Shown here: in pieces, positions 27,434 to 39,376 of the stretch
How positions within the stretch are numbered: position 1 is the stretch's first letter
Layout of the letters: each line of letters starts with the position of its first letter
NCBI GenBank assembly: GCA_017506865.1
Contig: JAFCMP010000017.1
Span: forward strand, 1-64,000
DNA from: Tribonema minus
Lineage: Eukaryota; Sar; Xanthophyceae; Tribonematales; Tribonemataceae
Reading direction: 5' to 3'
DNA: 64,000 bases
Program-made: the position numbers and the translations under genes
The notes under the pieces: generated by a model
Seen by the model: the letters and a program-made list of their open reading frames with translations, nothing else
Told to the model about the DNA's origin: nothing
Database searches by the model: none

Positions 27434-30400
27434 CTACGCGCCGCATGAGATGCAGTCCTCCTCCTCTTCCTCGGACGACGCCGCCACCGCAGCGGCACGC
27501 AGCTCTGGCTGAGCGCTGCTGTCCCTGACGGCGGCTTCCGTGCGTGCGGCCTGAGCACTGTCCTTGGACGCCTTGAGCGCGACCTGGTCTACCGTGAACT
27601 GGATGGCGTCCGCCTTGGGGCGCGTGCGCAGGTAGTACATGCCGGTCTTGAGGCCGCGCTGGTGTAGGCAGTTTGGGGGGATGGGGGGTGGGGGTCAGTA
27701 CCTCTAGCAGCGCCTTGACACGATTGCGCGAGTGACGGTGCTGGTTTGCGGGGCGTGCGAGGCGAGGCCGCCTGATAATCTGCTACCGTTGGATGCTGCA
27801 CTGTACTAGCACGATGTGGTGGCGCAGCGGCGGCTGCACTGGTCAGCGCAGCCGATCAACAAATCCAGTGAGCGCAAGGCCCCCCATGCATACAAAAAAA
27901 TCAGAGGCGTTGTTCGTCGCGCATGGGGGCGAAATGCAGTCGCCGCTCGTGCAACTTGAGAAGCCAGGCGCCAGCACTGTGTCAGGGCCATACGTGAGGC
28001 AGCAGCAGCAAAGACCGTACCAAGAAATCATGGAAAGCACTGCATCGGCGCGGTGCCCTGATCGCACGCACCTTGAACGCGTAGAAGTGCAGCGACGTGA
28101 GCTTGCCGATGGTGGGGTCTGCAAGGTGCACGTTCATGCTCTGCGACTGGCACACGTACGGTCCGCGGTCCGCGGCCTGGTCGAGTATGACGCGCTGCTT
28201 GATCTCCCACACCGTCTTGTACAGGTCCTTCAGGTCCTGTTGAGCGATGACACGGGGGGAAGGGGGGGGGCCCAAGGGGGAGTGGTCGTGAGGCCAGTGT
28301 TCAAAGAGGTGCAGTGCTCAAAGAGCATGCAGCGCGGAGGGCATGGGGGGGGGGGGGTGCAGTGCACAGAACGCTTCTGTCCTGTAGTGAGCCAGGAGTG
28401 TTCCTTCCGGAATCCTACGACCGGAACTCAAATGCTGCCGCGCAACGGCAGCGCCGGCGGCTGGTTGCCTGTGCACGAGCGCCGTTAACAACGTTCACAA
28501 AAACATGTGCTGAGTGTTGCGCTGTGCTGAATGCCGCTTGGGGTGCGCGCGCCTGCGGAACGGCGGCGGCGGCAGCTGAGTCCCTGTCTGCGCACGGGGC
28601 GCCAAGCGTCTGAAACTGCCTCACACTAATCACATCAGGGCCAGAGCGTTGTCGTGCAACACGTCATCATTGCCAGTGGCAGCGGCGGCAGCGCACCTGC
28701 GGAATCTCTGCGATGCCCTGCACGGACCCCTTGGCGGCGATGAGCTGGTTGCGCACGGCGGGGTTCCAGAGACCCCTGTCGCACAGGTCGCGCAGCAGGT
28801 ACTTGTTGACGCACGTGAACTCGCCCGCGAGCGTGCGCCGGTTGTACATGTTGCTGGTGAAGGGCTCCGTGCCCTCATTGTTGCCCTGCAGGGCGGAGAG
28901 GGGGGGGGGGCGAGGGAGGAGGTAGGAGGGGGGGCAAATGAGGGCGCGTCGGGAACGGAGCGCGCTTTCCGAGAAGCGTGCAATTCCGGGTGAAGGTTTT
29001 GGTTAAGGTGGGGGGGATATGTACCGCCGCATGCACGCAAAGCATATGCCGCACTCGCGAGACTGCACACCTATCATGGCCTGCAGGATGCGTTTTGTGT
29101 GCGTTTAGTGGGGCAGCATGTGCCTGCAGCGTTTGCGTTTGCGGCCTTGCGACACAGGTGTACTGTCGATGGTCGAAGCCTCACTAGACCATAGTCAAGC
29201 GCACACAGGATCGCCGTGCGCGTCACTGCTCGTAGGGCGCTGCTTAGGGCTAGGGCTAGGGCATTAGGGCGCGCATGCACGTGCCGCGGCAGTGCTCACC
29301 AGTATCTGCGCCGTGGAGGCGGTGGGCATGGGCGCGACCAGCAGCGAGTTGCGCAGGCCGTGCTGAGCCATGCGCGCCTTGAGGCTGGGCCAGTCCCAGC
29401 GGTCCGAGGGGGTGACGCCCCACAGGTCAAACTGCAACAACAGAAGTTGCACGGCGTGGGGGGGGCGCTGGCGTGAGCGGGAGAGACGAGGTGAACTGTG
29501 GTGTACTGCGGTGAACTGAGGAGGGACGGTGGCGTTTGACTTCGCCGCAGGTGAGGTGCGAGGCCACGCGAGCACAGGTGCACGGACGGCTGCAGAAAAC
29601 CCTTCTGAAAACGGCAAGTTACATGTGGACTGTAACTGTACTGTAGGTTGTGACCAGCCCTTGCTGGGGCTGCTGCGACTGGCGCCCAGATTTGCACAGA
29701 AACCCTTTCCTTCAGAAGTGGCAACGGCAGTGGCAGTTGTGTATCGCACAGAACCTATCAACAGACGCTACATGAGAAAATGTCGGACACGTGTTTGACA
29801 CACAGTCTGGGAGGATGCAGTGCCTTTGCACACGCGCAAACTTGCCAGTGGCACCAGTCATGACGCACTGCAGTGCATGCAAAAGCCAAAGCGCGCCTCA
29901 GCGGACACCGTGCTGAGCAATGCCTGCTCATCACAACTGAGTTGCACTCGCTGCTGGCATGCTGTGGATACAGCTGCAAAAGCGGTTTCGCTCACCTGTA
30001 ACTGCCCCTTGCTGGCGGGCGAGCCCGGGTACGACTCATAGTGCCCCAGCGTCTCTGCCAGATCTACGGACGCCTCCACCGCGCCGTAGTAGATGGTCTC
30101 AAAGATGTCCTGGAAATGTGTGTGGGCAGTGGAAACACATGTGAGCCATACGCAATGCTGAGCAGTGAGGCGTGTTGTTGATTTAGTGAGACTGTGATGC
30201 CAGAACACAGCGTGATGAGTAACTAATCTCAAAGTGAGTGGTATACAAGGGGTGCTGGCGGGCGCATGAGCACCAGCGGAAGCAGTGTGAGCCACGGGCA
30301 ACGCTGAGCAGTGATGCGCGTTGTTAAGTCAAAACCCGATGTCAAAACACAGCTTGATGAGTAACTGGTCTCAACATGAATGGTTTCAAAGGCGTCCTGG

Positions 30401-33400
30401 CAGGTGTTTGAGCACCAGAAGCTGTGTCAGCCACGGGCAATGCTGAGCACTGAAGCGTGCTGTTACAAGGAATGTGATGCAGAGCCTGGACTGATACTTC
30501 AAAGTAGACGTCATGTGGGCAGGCAAGGACACCACCAGAGGCTGAGCGCTGCAGCACCGAAGCATGCCGCGGCACAATCGGAACTACTCGTGGAAAAACA
30601 CGCAGGGCGCGCACCTGCGAGGCATGGTAATATATACACTTGAAGCGTGCATGCAATATGTATTTCGCATGGCGTGCACCTTGTTGAGCTGCGCGGCCTG
30701 CGCACTTTCGGAGGGCTACATAGCACACGGACATGTACTTGAGGTATGCATGCATTCCTTCCAAAAAATGCACCTTGTTGAGCTGCGCGGCCTGCGTGCT
30801 GTCGAACGGGTAGCGCATGAGTATGTACTTGTGGGTATACATGTAATGCGTTCAAAAACGCACCTTGTTGAGCTGCGCGGCCTGCGCGCTGTCGAAGGGA
30901 TAGCGCATGAGGATGAAGGCGTCCGCGAGGCCCTGCACGCCGATGCCGATGGGCCTGTGGCGCATGTTGCTGTTGCGCGCCTCCTGCGGGAGGGTTAGGG
31001 TTAGGGTTAGGGTTAGGGCGGGCGTGTGCGCATATGAACAGATGAGCGCTGCTGATATAACTTGCAGTAGATCATACTTGAAGTACTTGAAGTAAGCGTG
31101 CCCTCTGCTAAGATCGGGCGCACAGAGACAGCGTCTTTGTGGCAGTGCACGAGCGCTGCTGATACACTTGCAGTAAGCGCGCCTCAGTTGCTCACGTCAG
31201 GCGCACAGAGACGGAGACAGCATCGTGGCAAGTCCATCAGCGCTGCTGTGATACACTTGAAGTGCGGCAGTTATCAAGTTGAAGTTGTCTGCAGTGGGCG
31301 CAGGCACTTGTGGAAGTCCCCAATACCAGCGCAAGCCATGGCGTTGGAAGCGGCGAAGGCTCTGACGTCCATCGCAGAGGCACCACGTGCTGCAGGCGTG
31401 CAGGCGCCCCCCGCCCTCCGCTGCGTCGCTCATCTGCAAAGCACTGCTGCTGCTGCTGCCGCTGCCGCCGCCGCCGCCGCCGCCGCCGCCGCTAAACCAT
31501 GCGCAGCCGGGTACAAAGGTACACATGAAAAAGCCCTGCTGCTACTGCCGATGGCCCGTGAGCACGAGGGCAGCTCATGCGCGCGCGCGCACGAAGGCAC
31601 CATGACACCACTGCCTGCGTCCGAGCGCGCACCTGTATGGGGTAGTAGTTGACGTCGATGACCCTGTTGAGGTTGCGCGTGACCACCTTGGCGATGCTGT
31701 AGAGGCGCTGGAAGTCAAACGCGGCGTCCTGCACCATGGCGCTCAGGTTGATGCTCGCCAGGTTGCACACCGCCACCTCGTTGGGGCTGCGCCGGGTGCA
31801 AAAAAATGTATGTACGTGAGTGGTTTTGAAAGAACTTTTCAAAAAATGAGCTTGTGAATAAAAACCCACATTTATATCACTGCAAAGTACATGTATGCAT
31901 TCGCGTACTGTGGGAGTATATACAGCACATACAGGTTGATGCTCGCCAGGTTGCACACCGCTACCTCGTCGGGGCTGCGCCGCGCGGCAGATGTACGTTC
32001 TTGTCAGTACTGTGGAGTAACTGTTTCAAAGTGTTCACTTCACATCACAGCGTGAATGTATTTGCTTCCCTGCCCTCCGGCATCGGCATTGCCGCGCCGT
32101 TGTCACCAACACTCACGCTTGATAAGACTAAGCGTAACGGCAGCGAATCCAACAAATGTGCAGTATGAACATACGTACACCTGGTAATGGTACATACCTG
32201 GTATACTCCAGAATCTCTGTGCAGAGGTTGGAGGACCGGATGGTGCCCAGGTTCTGCTGGTTGGACTTGGCGTTGCAGGCGTCTTTGTACAGCATGTACG
32301 GTGTGCCCGTCTCCACCTGGCTCTGCAGAGCTGTAAGCGCAAGAGCCACAAGCATAGAACAGGCGCGTCACAGGGAGAGGGACTGAGTGAGCAAGAAAAA
32401 AGTGTGTATGCCCTGTACAGCAGTGCTTGATTTGTTGAGGGGAGGGACTCTTGATCACGGACGGGGGGGTTGGGGGATTTGAAAGTTGCGTTGATTGGTG
32501 AAATGGAACACAGCACCGCTCAGCTTGTCACCCAAGCCGTGCTACCTCAGCTGCAAGCAGCCCGGTCGTCGCGGCAGGCTAACCCTAACCCTAACCCGCG
32601 CACAGCATGCGATGACCCTAATTCCATCCACAACACTAAGCATGCGACACCGGACAGCCAAGCTGAGCAGTGAGGAGCCAGGCTTGAAAGGATTTGGGAG
32701 CATCAGTCCGGTTATGCGCAGCCCCTGCGCACGGCGTGCACGGGGGCGTGTGCACCTGACCTAACCTCAACACTTCCCTAACCTAACCTCATGCTCCATC
32801 CCCCCCCCCCTTGCCCCCAGCCTCCCTCGAGGCGTCCCTGCGAGCCACGGCTTCTGCGCGCGGACGCTGCAGCGTGCGCGCCCCTCGCGCTCGTAGCCTA
32901 GCCTTAGTGTCTAAGCTCACCGCAACCCTCACGCCGATTGCTTGAAGAACGTATCATCCCAACTAACCTGCAAACCACAGCTCCTGCGCGCGGACACTGC
33001 AGCGCACGCGCCCCTTGCGTTCGTAGCCTGGCCTGAGTGTTTAGGCTCACCGCGACCCTCATCCCGCTGCTAATCTGCTCACCTGCGAACCAGAGCTCCT
33101 GCGCGCGCACGGTGCGGCGCGCGCGCCCCTCGCGCTCGTAGCGCTCGTACAGCGCCTCGAACGCGGCGCCGTGGCAGTCTGCGAGCCCCGGCGCCTCGTT
33201 GGGGCAGAACAACGACCACGGGCCATCCGCCTCCACGCGCTTCATGAAGAGGTCGGGGATCCAGAGCGCGTAGAACAGGTCCCGCGCGCGCTCCAGCTCG
33301 TTGCCTGCGGCGGTATGTAGGGTTAGGGTTAAGGTTAGGGGTAGGGCTATGGTCAGGGTTAGGGCTACCTAACCCTAACTAGAAGAGCGACCACGCGCCG

Positions 33401-36400
33401 TCTGCCTCCAAACGCTTCATGAAGAGGTCGGGGATCCAGAGCGCGTAGAACAGGTCGCGCGCGTGCTCCAGCTCGTTGCCTGCAGCGGTAATCGGGGTTA
33501 GGGTGAGGGTGGGGGCTAACCCTAGCTACAGTTATAGTTGGGCGTTGTGACGAGGAAGCGGTGCGCAGCGCGGCAGAGCCGGCGCGTGAACAGACATAGA
33601 AGTGGAAGTGTGCGATGCAGCAGTGCGCCATGAAAGCAGACAGGTGAACGAGCTCTTTGAAAAGACTACGCAAAACCGCAAACATGCGGTAGCAGTTGAG
33701 GCTCTTGCTGGCAGTCGCGGAGAGCTGCATGCAACGCCAACTTCGAGCGCTGCTGCACCATGGTTCTTACGCAGCTCCAGGAAGGAGAAGGATGCGTGCC
33801 TCTGCTCAGACTTTATGGTATGTAAGCTTCAAGAAACATCAACTTCAAGAACTGTGGTGACGCGCCATGGTTCTTGCGCAGCTCCAGGAAGGAAAAGACG
33901 TCGGCGTGCCACGGCTCAACTTTGACAACTATCAACTTCAAGAACTGTTGACCCACCGAGAGTCGTTGTACCGCAGGTGGGACGATGTCATGCTTTGGTA
34001 CTTCAACTCCAAGAAACATCAACTTCAAGAACTGTGGTGACGCACCATGGTTCTTGCGCAGCTCCAGGAAGGAGAAGACGTCGGCGTGCCACGGCTCCAG
34101 ATAGATGGCCATGGAGCCCTTGCGCTTGCCGCCGCCCTGCAGTGTGAGCACAGCAGATGAGTCAGAGTTGTGAGTCAAATTCACAAGTCAGAGTGAGAGT
34201 CGTCATTCCTGTGAAATGCTCCCGCAGCTGACGTGGGAGCTCCAAGTAGGAGGCTATGGCGCCGCTGCGCCTGTCGCTGCACTGCAGTCAAGGCCATGTG
34301 ATATTCATTCATGAATTGATTACACAATGTGTTGTCGTCTCAAAATCTCTCGCATTTGCACACTTCAACAGTGCGCTCGAAGGGAGCGCACCGTTCGTCG
34401 TTGAAGATGTGCCGAGCTGCACTTTGCCAACACACCACACACCAAGTTCCTGATTCGACAGTGCACATCTGCACATTTCAACAGTGCACTTGAAGTGCGG
34501 GGCACGCACCTGGTCCACGTAACGCGCCGTGTTGTTGAAGACGCGCAGCATGGGCACGATGCCGTTGGAGGTGCCGTTGGTGCCGCGGATGTCTGGTGCG
34601 GCGGTTACAGCGGTTAGGGTTAGGGTTAGGTTAGACGTAGGGCTAGCAGTTAGACGCAAAGACGCAATCAGATGGCATGTGCGACGCACCATGTAACTGC
34701 ATGCAACTGTGTGTGTAAACTGCTTGAAGGTGCAGACGGCGCATCCACTCCTCTCGTGTAGTGGAACTTGCATGTAGGCCGTGGCTTAATGGGCACAAGA
34801 GACTCCAAAGTGTGTGGGATGGAAGGGGGCTTATGCACACGCAGCCTCACAAGAGTCGCATGCGGTACGCACACCTGTTGTGTGATGTAACATGCATGCA
34901 GGCTGCGGCTCTATGGGCACAGGAGACACCAAAATGTGTGCGATGAAAGGGGTTCATTGAAGGGGGCTCGTCCACATGCAGTACTTACAGGAGTCGCTGG
35001 CACGAATGTCGTGTATGGCCAGGCCGATGCCGCCCGCGTGCTTGCTGATCTGCGCGCACTGCTTGAGCGTGCTGTAGATGCCCTCGATGCTGCCAGGGGG
35101 AGCGGGGGCGGTGAAGGCGGGGTGAAAAGTTGAAGTTGGGGGACTTGAGGGGCCGTGATGGCAGTGCATGATGGAAGACAAGGCTGTGCCTGAACAAATG
35201 CATGGTAGCATTGACTTAAAGTGCGCAGAGGAACTCCGCCTGAGCGAAGCCACTAAACTGCGGCAGGGAAAGACAACTTCACGTTAGCGCGGAGCGACAA
35301 TGCACCTCTCTGCCTGCATAGTGAGCAGGAACCAGCTCTCAAGAGCTCATCCTAGGAGAGTCAACTTCAAGTGTACGCGGTGAGGCGACCGCACCTGTCC
35401 GCCTGCATGGTGAGCAGGAAGCAGCTGCTCATCTGCGGGCGCGGCATGCCGGCGTTGAACAGCGTGGGCGTCGCGTGCGTGAAGAGGCGCTGGCTCATGA
35501 GGTTGTACGTCTCCACCGCCGCCGCGACGTCGCTCTTGTGTATGCCCACTGCGACGCGCATGATCATGTGCTGCGGGCGCTCGGCGACCGCGCCGTCCAC
35601 CTTGAGCAGGTATGAGCGCTCCAGGGTCTTGAAGCCAAAGTAGTCGTACTCGACTGGGGGGGGAAGAGGGGGAAGGGGGGAGGGGAGAATTGAGGGTGTG
35701 ATGCATCGCGCTGCACTTCAAAGTATGTAGGCAAGCGCGGGTACAAATGACCGTTCGAGGGTCTTGAAGCCAAAGTAGTCGTACTCGACTGTGGGGGGGG
35801 GGGCGGAGGGGGGGGGGGGTGAAAGGGGGACGTAAAGATTGTTTAGCAGGAATGATGTGAACACCATGGGCGTGTGCTGCGGCACGCAGGTGCCAGCGCT
35901 TGGGGGTAGGGTTGAAGTTACAATGAGCATTAGTATACTGCGCTTCAGGCATGATGATGAGCTAGCGTAAGTTAGGAGCTCAAGTGCATCATGCGCGCTG
36001 CGGCCTCACATCACAGCGGTTCTGCCGTGCGGCAGTGGCCCAAACTTCAAATGCAAAATACACAATCAACATCACTTCAAGCGCTCACTGTCACGATCGC
36101 TGACTGGTGGCGCTGTTGACCCAGGGTGTAAGGCAACACGCTTTCCTATATTATGAACCTCAATATGTACTACATTTCTTCAAATGCTCACAGTCGCGGT
36201 CGCTGATGATGGTGCTGTTGAGCTTGTCCTTGTTGTCCATGATGATCTGGTAGACATCGTCGGCGATCAGCCCCGCCTTCTCTCCCGTCTTGGGGTGTAT
36301 GTAGGTATAGAGCCGCTCGATCACATCGCTGAACAGCTTGGGCGTGTTCTTGTGCAAGTTGGACACACTGATAGGGGGGGGGGGGGGGGGGGGGCAGAGT

Positions 36401-38846
36401 TGATGACGCATCCATGTGCACAACATCAAAAATTGGACAAGGAGTATTGAGCAATTCCGTGTACAATCCTGCGTATTGAGGATCAGCAAAGTTTCGCTTG
36501 CACGTTGTGAGCAAGCGTAAAAACGCTTCTCAGGCAGCACTCCTAGCCATTGGCTTCGATGCGAGCATGTGAGTAACAGCTGCCCGACAGTGCACGACGC
36601 ATGCACACCGCCGCATTTGGCAGGCCGAAAGTCTCCTTGTGACGTGCGTACTGCGGTCTGCATGCAGGATGCAACTGAGAGGCAACATGCTTGCAACAAA
36701 AATGCTTTCAGGTGAGGTCAGCAGTGACCCAGCCCCATAAATAGCTTTTCAATCAGCAGCGTACATTTTGAAATGATGCAATGAATTGAAAGAATGAATC
36801 GCCTGATGCGCGCGGCCACCTTGCCAAAGTCAGGTGCTTCGTGCTGAGCGCTGCCGCGGTCGTGAACCATGAATTTTATAGTTACTCAACGAAATGAATG
36901 AAATCATCACCTGATGCGCACGGCCACCTTGCCAAAATCGGGTGCTTCGTGCTGAGCGCCGTCGCGGTCGTGAACCATGAATTCTAGAAACCATTCAACA
37001 AAATGAATGAAATAAAGACCTGATGCGCACGGCCACCTTGCCAAAATCGGGTGCTTCGTGCTGATCGCTGCCGCGGTCATGAAGCATACATTGATTGAAA
37101 GTGTTGGATTATAAATGAATAAACAGCCAGTCGTTCACCTGATGCGCGCCGCCACCTTGCCGAAGTCGGGGTGCTTCGTGCTGAGCGCTGCTGCGGTCAT
37201 GTATCATTAATTAATTAATGAATCGAGCCCCTCACCTGATGCGCGCGGCCACCTTGCCAAAGTCGGGGTGCTTTGTGCTAAGCGCTGCCGCGGTCGTGAA
37301 CCATGAATTTTTTTAATCATTTAACAAAATGAATGAAACAATCACCTGATGCGCACGGCCACCTTGCCAATCTCGCGTGCTTCGTGCTGATCGCTGCCGC
37401 GGTCATGAAGCATACATTAATTAAAAGTGTTGGATCATGAATGAACAAACAGCCAGTCGTTCACCTGATGCGCGCGGCCACCTTGCCAAAGTCGGGGTGC
37501 TTTGTGCTGAGCGCTGCCGCAGTCTGACTGGCCAGCTCATCCAGCTCCGACGTCGTCACACCGCTGTAGATCCCCTGCACCACCTTCTGGCTGAGGATGA
37601 TGGGGTCCACGATGGGGTCGAGGCCATAGCACAGCTTGCGGATGCGGGAGATGACCTGTTGCGAGCGGAGTTAAGCAGGCTTGAGACGTACAGTTCCTGG
37701 CTACATAGCCGCATACACCCAATTCCGTGATCATTGAGGCTTTGCGTACATGAGTTTTATGGGTGAGTTCATGGGTTTTGTTTGTGAAAGTTTTGAGCAA
37801 TGTCGAATGTGCATGTGATTCAATGGGGCAAGACAGCTTGCGCCCTGGGCACAGTACTACACCAGCTGCTCGTTAGCACCGAGAGGTGCGGCAGCGCTTG
37901 CGGTGGCGCTGATGGTGGCGAGGGTGCATCAGGCAGCTAGGGGATGGGAGATGCTGGCTCTGGCTGTGAGCAGGAGCTGCGGAGTCGCGTGTGGTGAGGA
38001 TACGGCTTCGGGCAGCAGCAGGGGATATTGGAACATGGGGATGCGGATAGCATCAGGGCACACTGTAGATCGTTTGCTTGAACACGCAAGAAAGAGAACC
38101 TCGGCCAGGCACGTCAGCGGCGTGCTTAGGCAAGGAATCGAGGACCGGGCGCCTCTGGCCCAAATGTATACTAGAGGCATAACCGCGGTCCTCCGGCGTT
38201 TTCGCTCAAGAGATGGAGACATCGGCTACGATAGGTGTGGCTCAGACTGGGTGCCGCTGTGTCTACCCCCCATGAGTCTAGTACAAGCCTGCAACGCAGG
38301 GCTCTAAGGGCCCGTCCGATTTTAGTTTTTTGCAATCTTATCCAACGCATCAAGCCCACCTTGGGGCTGCTATAAATACAAGATCATAAGTACAATGAGT
38401 TCTACCCAAATGGTGGAGTAGGCAAAGCTCTGATGAAATGAACATCATGTTTGCCCCCTTTAACTGGACCTTTGTCGTCAAATGACATGACAAGAGATGT
38501 GGTTGCACTGCCGTACATGCAGTGGCGTGGACTTCCAGGGGGAGCTGCCGCCGCCACATGATGAAATTGCTATTTCAGAAAGCTAGATGCACGTTGGTTA
38601 TGCCATTTCTGCCGTGCTTTTGTGGGTCACAAACATTGCTTGATGCAAAGTGCAGCACAGACGTGAGCCTGCATTGGCAGACGCTGTGACAATAAGCCTA
38701 GAGGATACGAGAGGACACGACATGCAAGCCGACAATTTGGCGCGTAATCGCATTCAGATCTGATCTGAGAGGGCTGAAGCACTTTGGACGCTCACCTTGT
38801 CAAATTGCACCTCTTCCCGCTTCCCGTTCCTCTTTTGCACGTACAT
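27434..38846 (-). CDS. RNR1: Ribonucleotide reductase, class Ia large (alpha) subunit
   Basis: Reduces ribonucleoside diphosphates to deoxy forms together with the small radical subunit. 16 exons (minus): 38846-38796, 37655-37465, 36367-36192, 35653-35395, 35089-34989, 34592-34510, 34136-34046, 33304-33083, 32330-32198, 31786-31633, 30983-30864, 30109-29996, 29431-29300, 28885-28697, 28236-28072, 27658-27434. All phases agree and sum to 801 aa (human RRM1 has 792). The N-terminal ATP cone starts [17 protein letters not shown]. The redox pair is C217 (SSCFLL) and C443 (EVAVCNLAS). The active site has N426, C428 and E430 in [10 protein letters not shown]. The radical-path tyrosines are Y735/Y736 in [10 protein letters not shown]. 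The C-terminal shuttle is C-I-S-C-G-A. The enzyme looks fully functional. Many introns carry tandem copies of exon edges. The gene is head to head with a TIPIN-like fork protein. Confidence 0.97.
30225..30410 (-). repeat. Copies of RNR exon-12 5' edge in intron 11
   Basis: The start of exon 12 (real acceptor at 30110-30111) with its upstream intron is repeated in degraded form near 30225-30260 and again at 30379-30410 (GGTTTCAAAGGCGTCCTGG). Units of about 150 bp share words such as GAGCCACGGGCAA and GCTGAGCA. Confidence 0.7.
30664..30822 (-). repeat. Two copies of RNR exon-11 3' edge in intron 11
   Basis: The end of exon 11 (AQLNK then GTGCG) is repeated at about 30668-30715 and 30768-30822. 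CACCTTGTTGAGCTGCGCGG is exact in both, including the splice donor. Together with the real exon end at 30864 this makes three donors about 95-100 bp apart. Confidence 0.92.
30989..31017. repeat. Telomere-type repeat at RNR exon-11 acceptor
   Basis: Four TTAGGG units start 6 bp from the exon-11 boundary at 30983. On the RNR sense strand this reads CCCTAA repeats followed by CCCGCAG, so the array stands where the branch point and pyrimidine tract must be. CTAAC inside the repeat fits a branch-point consensus. Confidence 0.9.
31935..31985 (-). repeat. Copy of RNR exon-10 5' edge in intron 9
   Basis: Repeats the start of exon 10 ([15 protein letters not shown]) with its GGCGCAG acceptor, about 195 bp upstream of the real exon start at 31786. 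It differs by a few bases, one giving Asp for Asn. It contains a full decoy acceptor but no exon end. Confidence 0.9.
32836..33030 (-). repeat. Two copies of RNR exon-8 3' edge in intron 8
   Basis: Segments at about 32836-32898 and 32967-33030 repeat the end of exon 8 (CCTGCGAACC..AGCTCCTGCGCGCG through CTCGTAGC). Both drift away from the real end at 33083 by scattered changes, and the donors are altered. They are spaced about 115-130 bp. Confidence 0.87.
33320..33375. repeat. Degenerate telomere-type repeats in RNR intron 7
   Basis: TTAGGG, TTAAGG and TAGGGC units lie between the real exon 8 (starting 33304) and its decoy copy (33391-33485). On the sense strand they form a CCCTAA-rich 3' intron end. 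A similar GGGTTAGGG run follows the decoy at 33494. Confidence 0.8.
33391..33485 (-). repeat. Copy of RNR exon-8 5' edge with acceptor
   Basis: About 95 bp repeat the first part of exon 8 ([19 protein letters not shown]). They include the TGCAG acceptor, and the reading reaches a stop soon after WSLF. It stands about 180 bp upstream of the real exon, so the spliceosome faces two near-identical acceptors. Confidence 0.92.
33755..33920 (-). repeat. Two copies of RNR exon-7 3' edge in intron 7
   Basis: Positions about 33758-33800 and 33868-33918 repeat the codons for [16 protein letters not shown] that end exon 7 at 34046. Each is followed by intron containing CATCAACTTCAAGAACTG. The copies differ by a few substitutions, and the nearer one extends further into the exon. 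Confidence 0.92.
35743..35793 (-). repeat. Copy of RNR exon-4 5' edge in intron 3
   Basis: Repeats the exon-4 start ([12 protein letters not shown]) with a C-run and the CAG acceptor, about 140 bp upstream of the real boundary at 35653. Forty-five bases of exon are kept almost unchanged. Confidence 0.9.
36800..37417 (-). repeat. Six-copy tandem array of RNR exon-2 3' edge
   Basis: Units begin at about 36800, 36908, 37018, 37137, 37233 and 37344, and the real exon end is at 37465 (spacing 96-119 bp). Each repeats the codons for [15 protein letters not shown] and the splice donor, followed by intron with ATGAATGAA words. In the copies the core GCGGCCACCTTGCCAAA.TCGGG is strongly kept. Donors read GTGA in four copies; the farthest has GCGA and one has GTCT. 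This is the longest exon-edge array in the window. Confidence 0.95.
38736..38743 (+). promoter_or_regulatory. E2F-like site TTTGGCGC in RNR intron 1
   Basis: An exact match to the classical E2F/DP core lies 53 bp past the end of RNR exon 1. E2F control of RNR is known in plants and animals. Placement inside intron 1 is compatible with control but is not proof. The longer word TTTGGCGCGTAAT recurs at 63745, so chance or a repeat is possible. Confidence 0.4.
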
Positions 38847-39376
38847 AGCTGCCTCCCGCCTTCCTTGCTGCACGGTACAAGGGACAGGGCAGCCACCAGC
38901 ACATGATCAGAAGGCAGCCTCTGCAGCCTCAGAGATCCGAACACTGCTTGCTGCAGCCGCTGGCGCGATGCTGGACGCTACTGACGCAATGTGGCTATTG
39001 GCTCTGATTTTTACCTTGCGCTGCTGATAGCACAGCGCGCCAGCGCCAGCTCAGCACAAGCCTCTGGGTATAACTGTCACCATCCAGATGACCAACAGTT
39101 GCAAGTCGCGCCAAGCTGGTGCTGCTGGCCTGACAGCCGCGGGCTGCTGATGTTGCCTACAGTTGCATGACAACGCAATGCTGACTCGGTAATCACCTGT
39201 AGCGCTGAGACGATGTAGCGCGTGTTGTGGCTGGAGTGGGGCAAGGTACTGCACGCTTTCAGGTTCGATTTTCTTCGCGCCAAGTCAAATTTCAAGTGAA
39301 ACTTGAAGTGAGTTCAAAAAAATTCGCGCGCCGCCAAACCTCAGCTGCGCGGCGGGCTCACGTCTCCTTTGCGCTG
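38847..39376. promoter_or_regulatory. Bidirectional promoter of RNR large subunit and TIPIN-like gene
   Basis: 530 bp separate the start codons of two divergent S-phase genes. Near the TIPIN side are two E2F-like sequences: TTGGCGCGAA (minus, 39273-39282), and TTTGGCGG followed by CGCGCGAA (minus, 39321-39339). A CAAATTTCAAGTGAAACTTGAAGTG stretch lies between them. No TATA box is evident. Shared cell-cycle control is inferred from gene function plus these sites. Confidence 0.55.

Noticed and set aside
36800-37417. CRISPR-like array of regular repeats
   Set aside because: The repeated part encodes the end of RNR exon 2, spacers are related AT-rich intron pieces, and the genome is eukaryotic.
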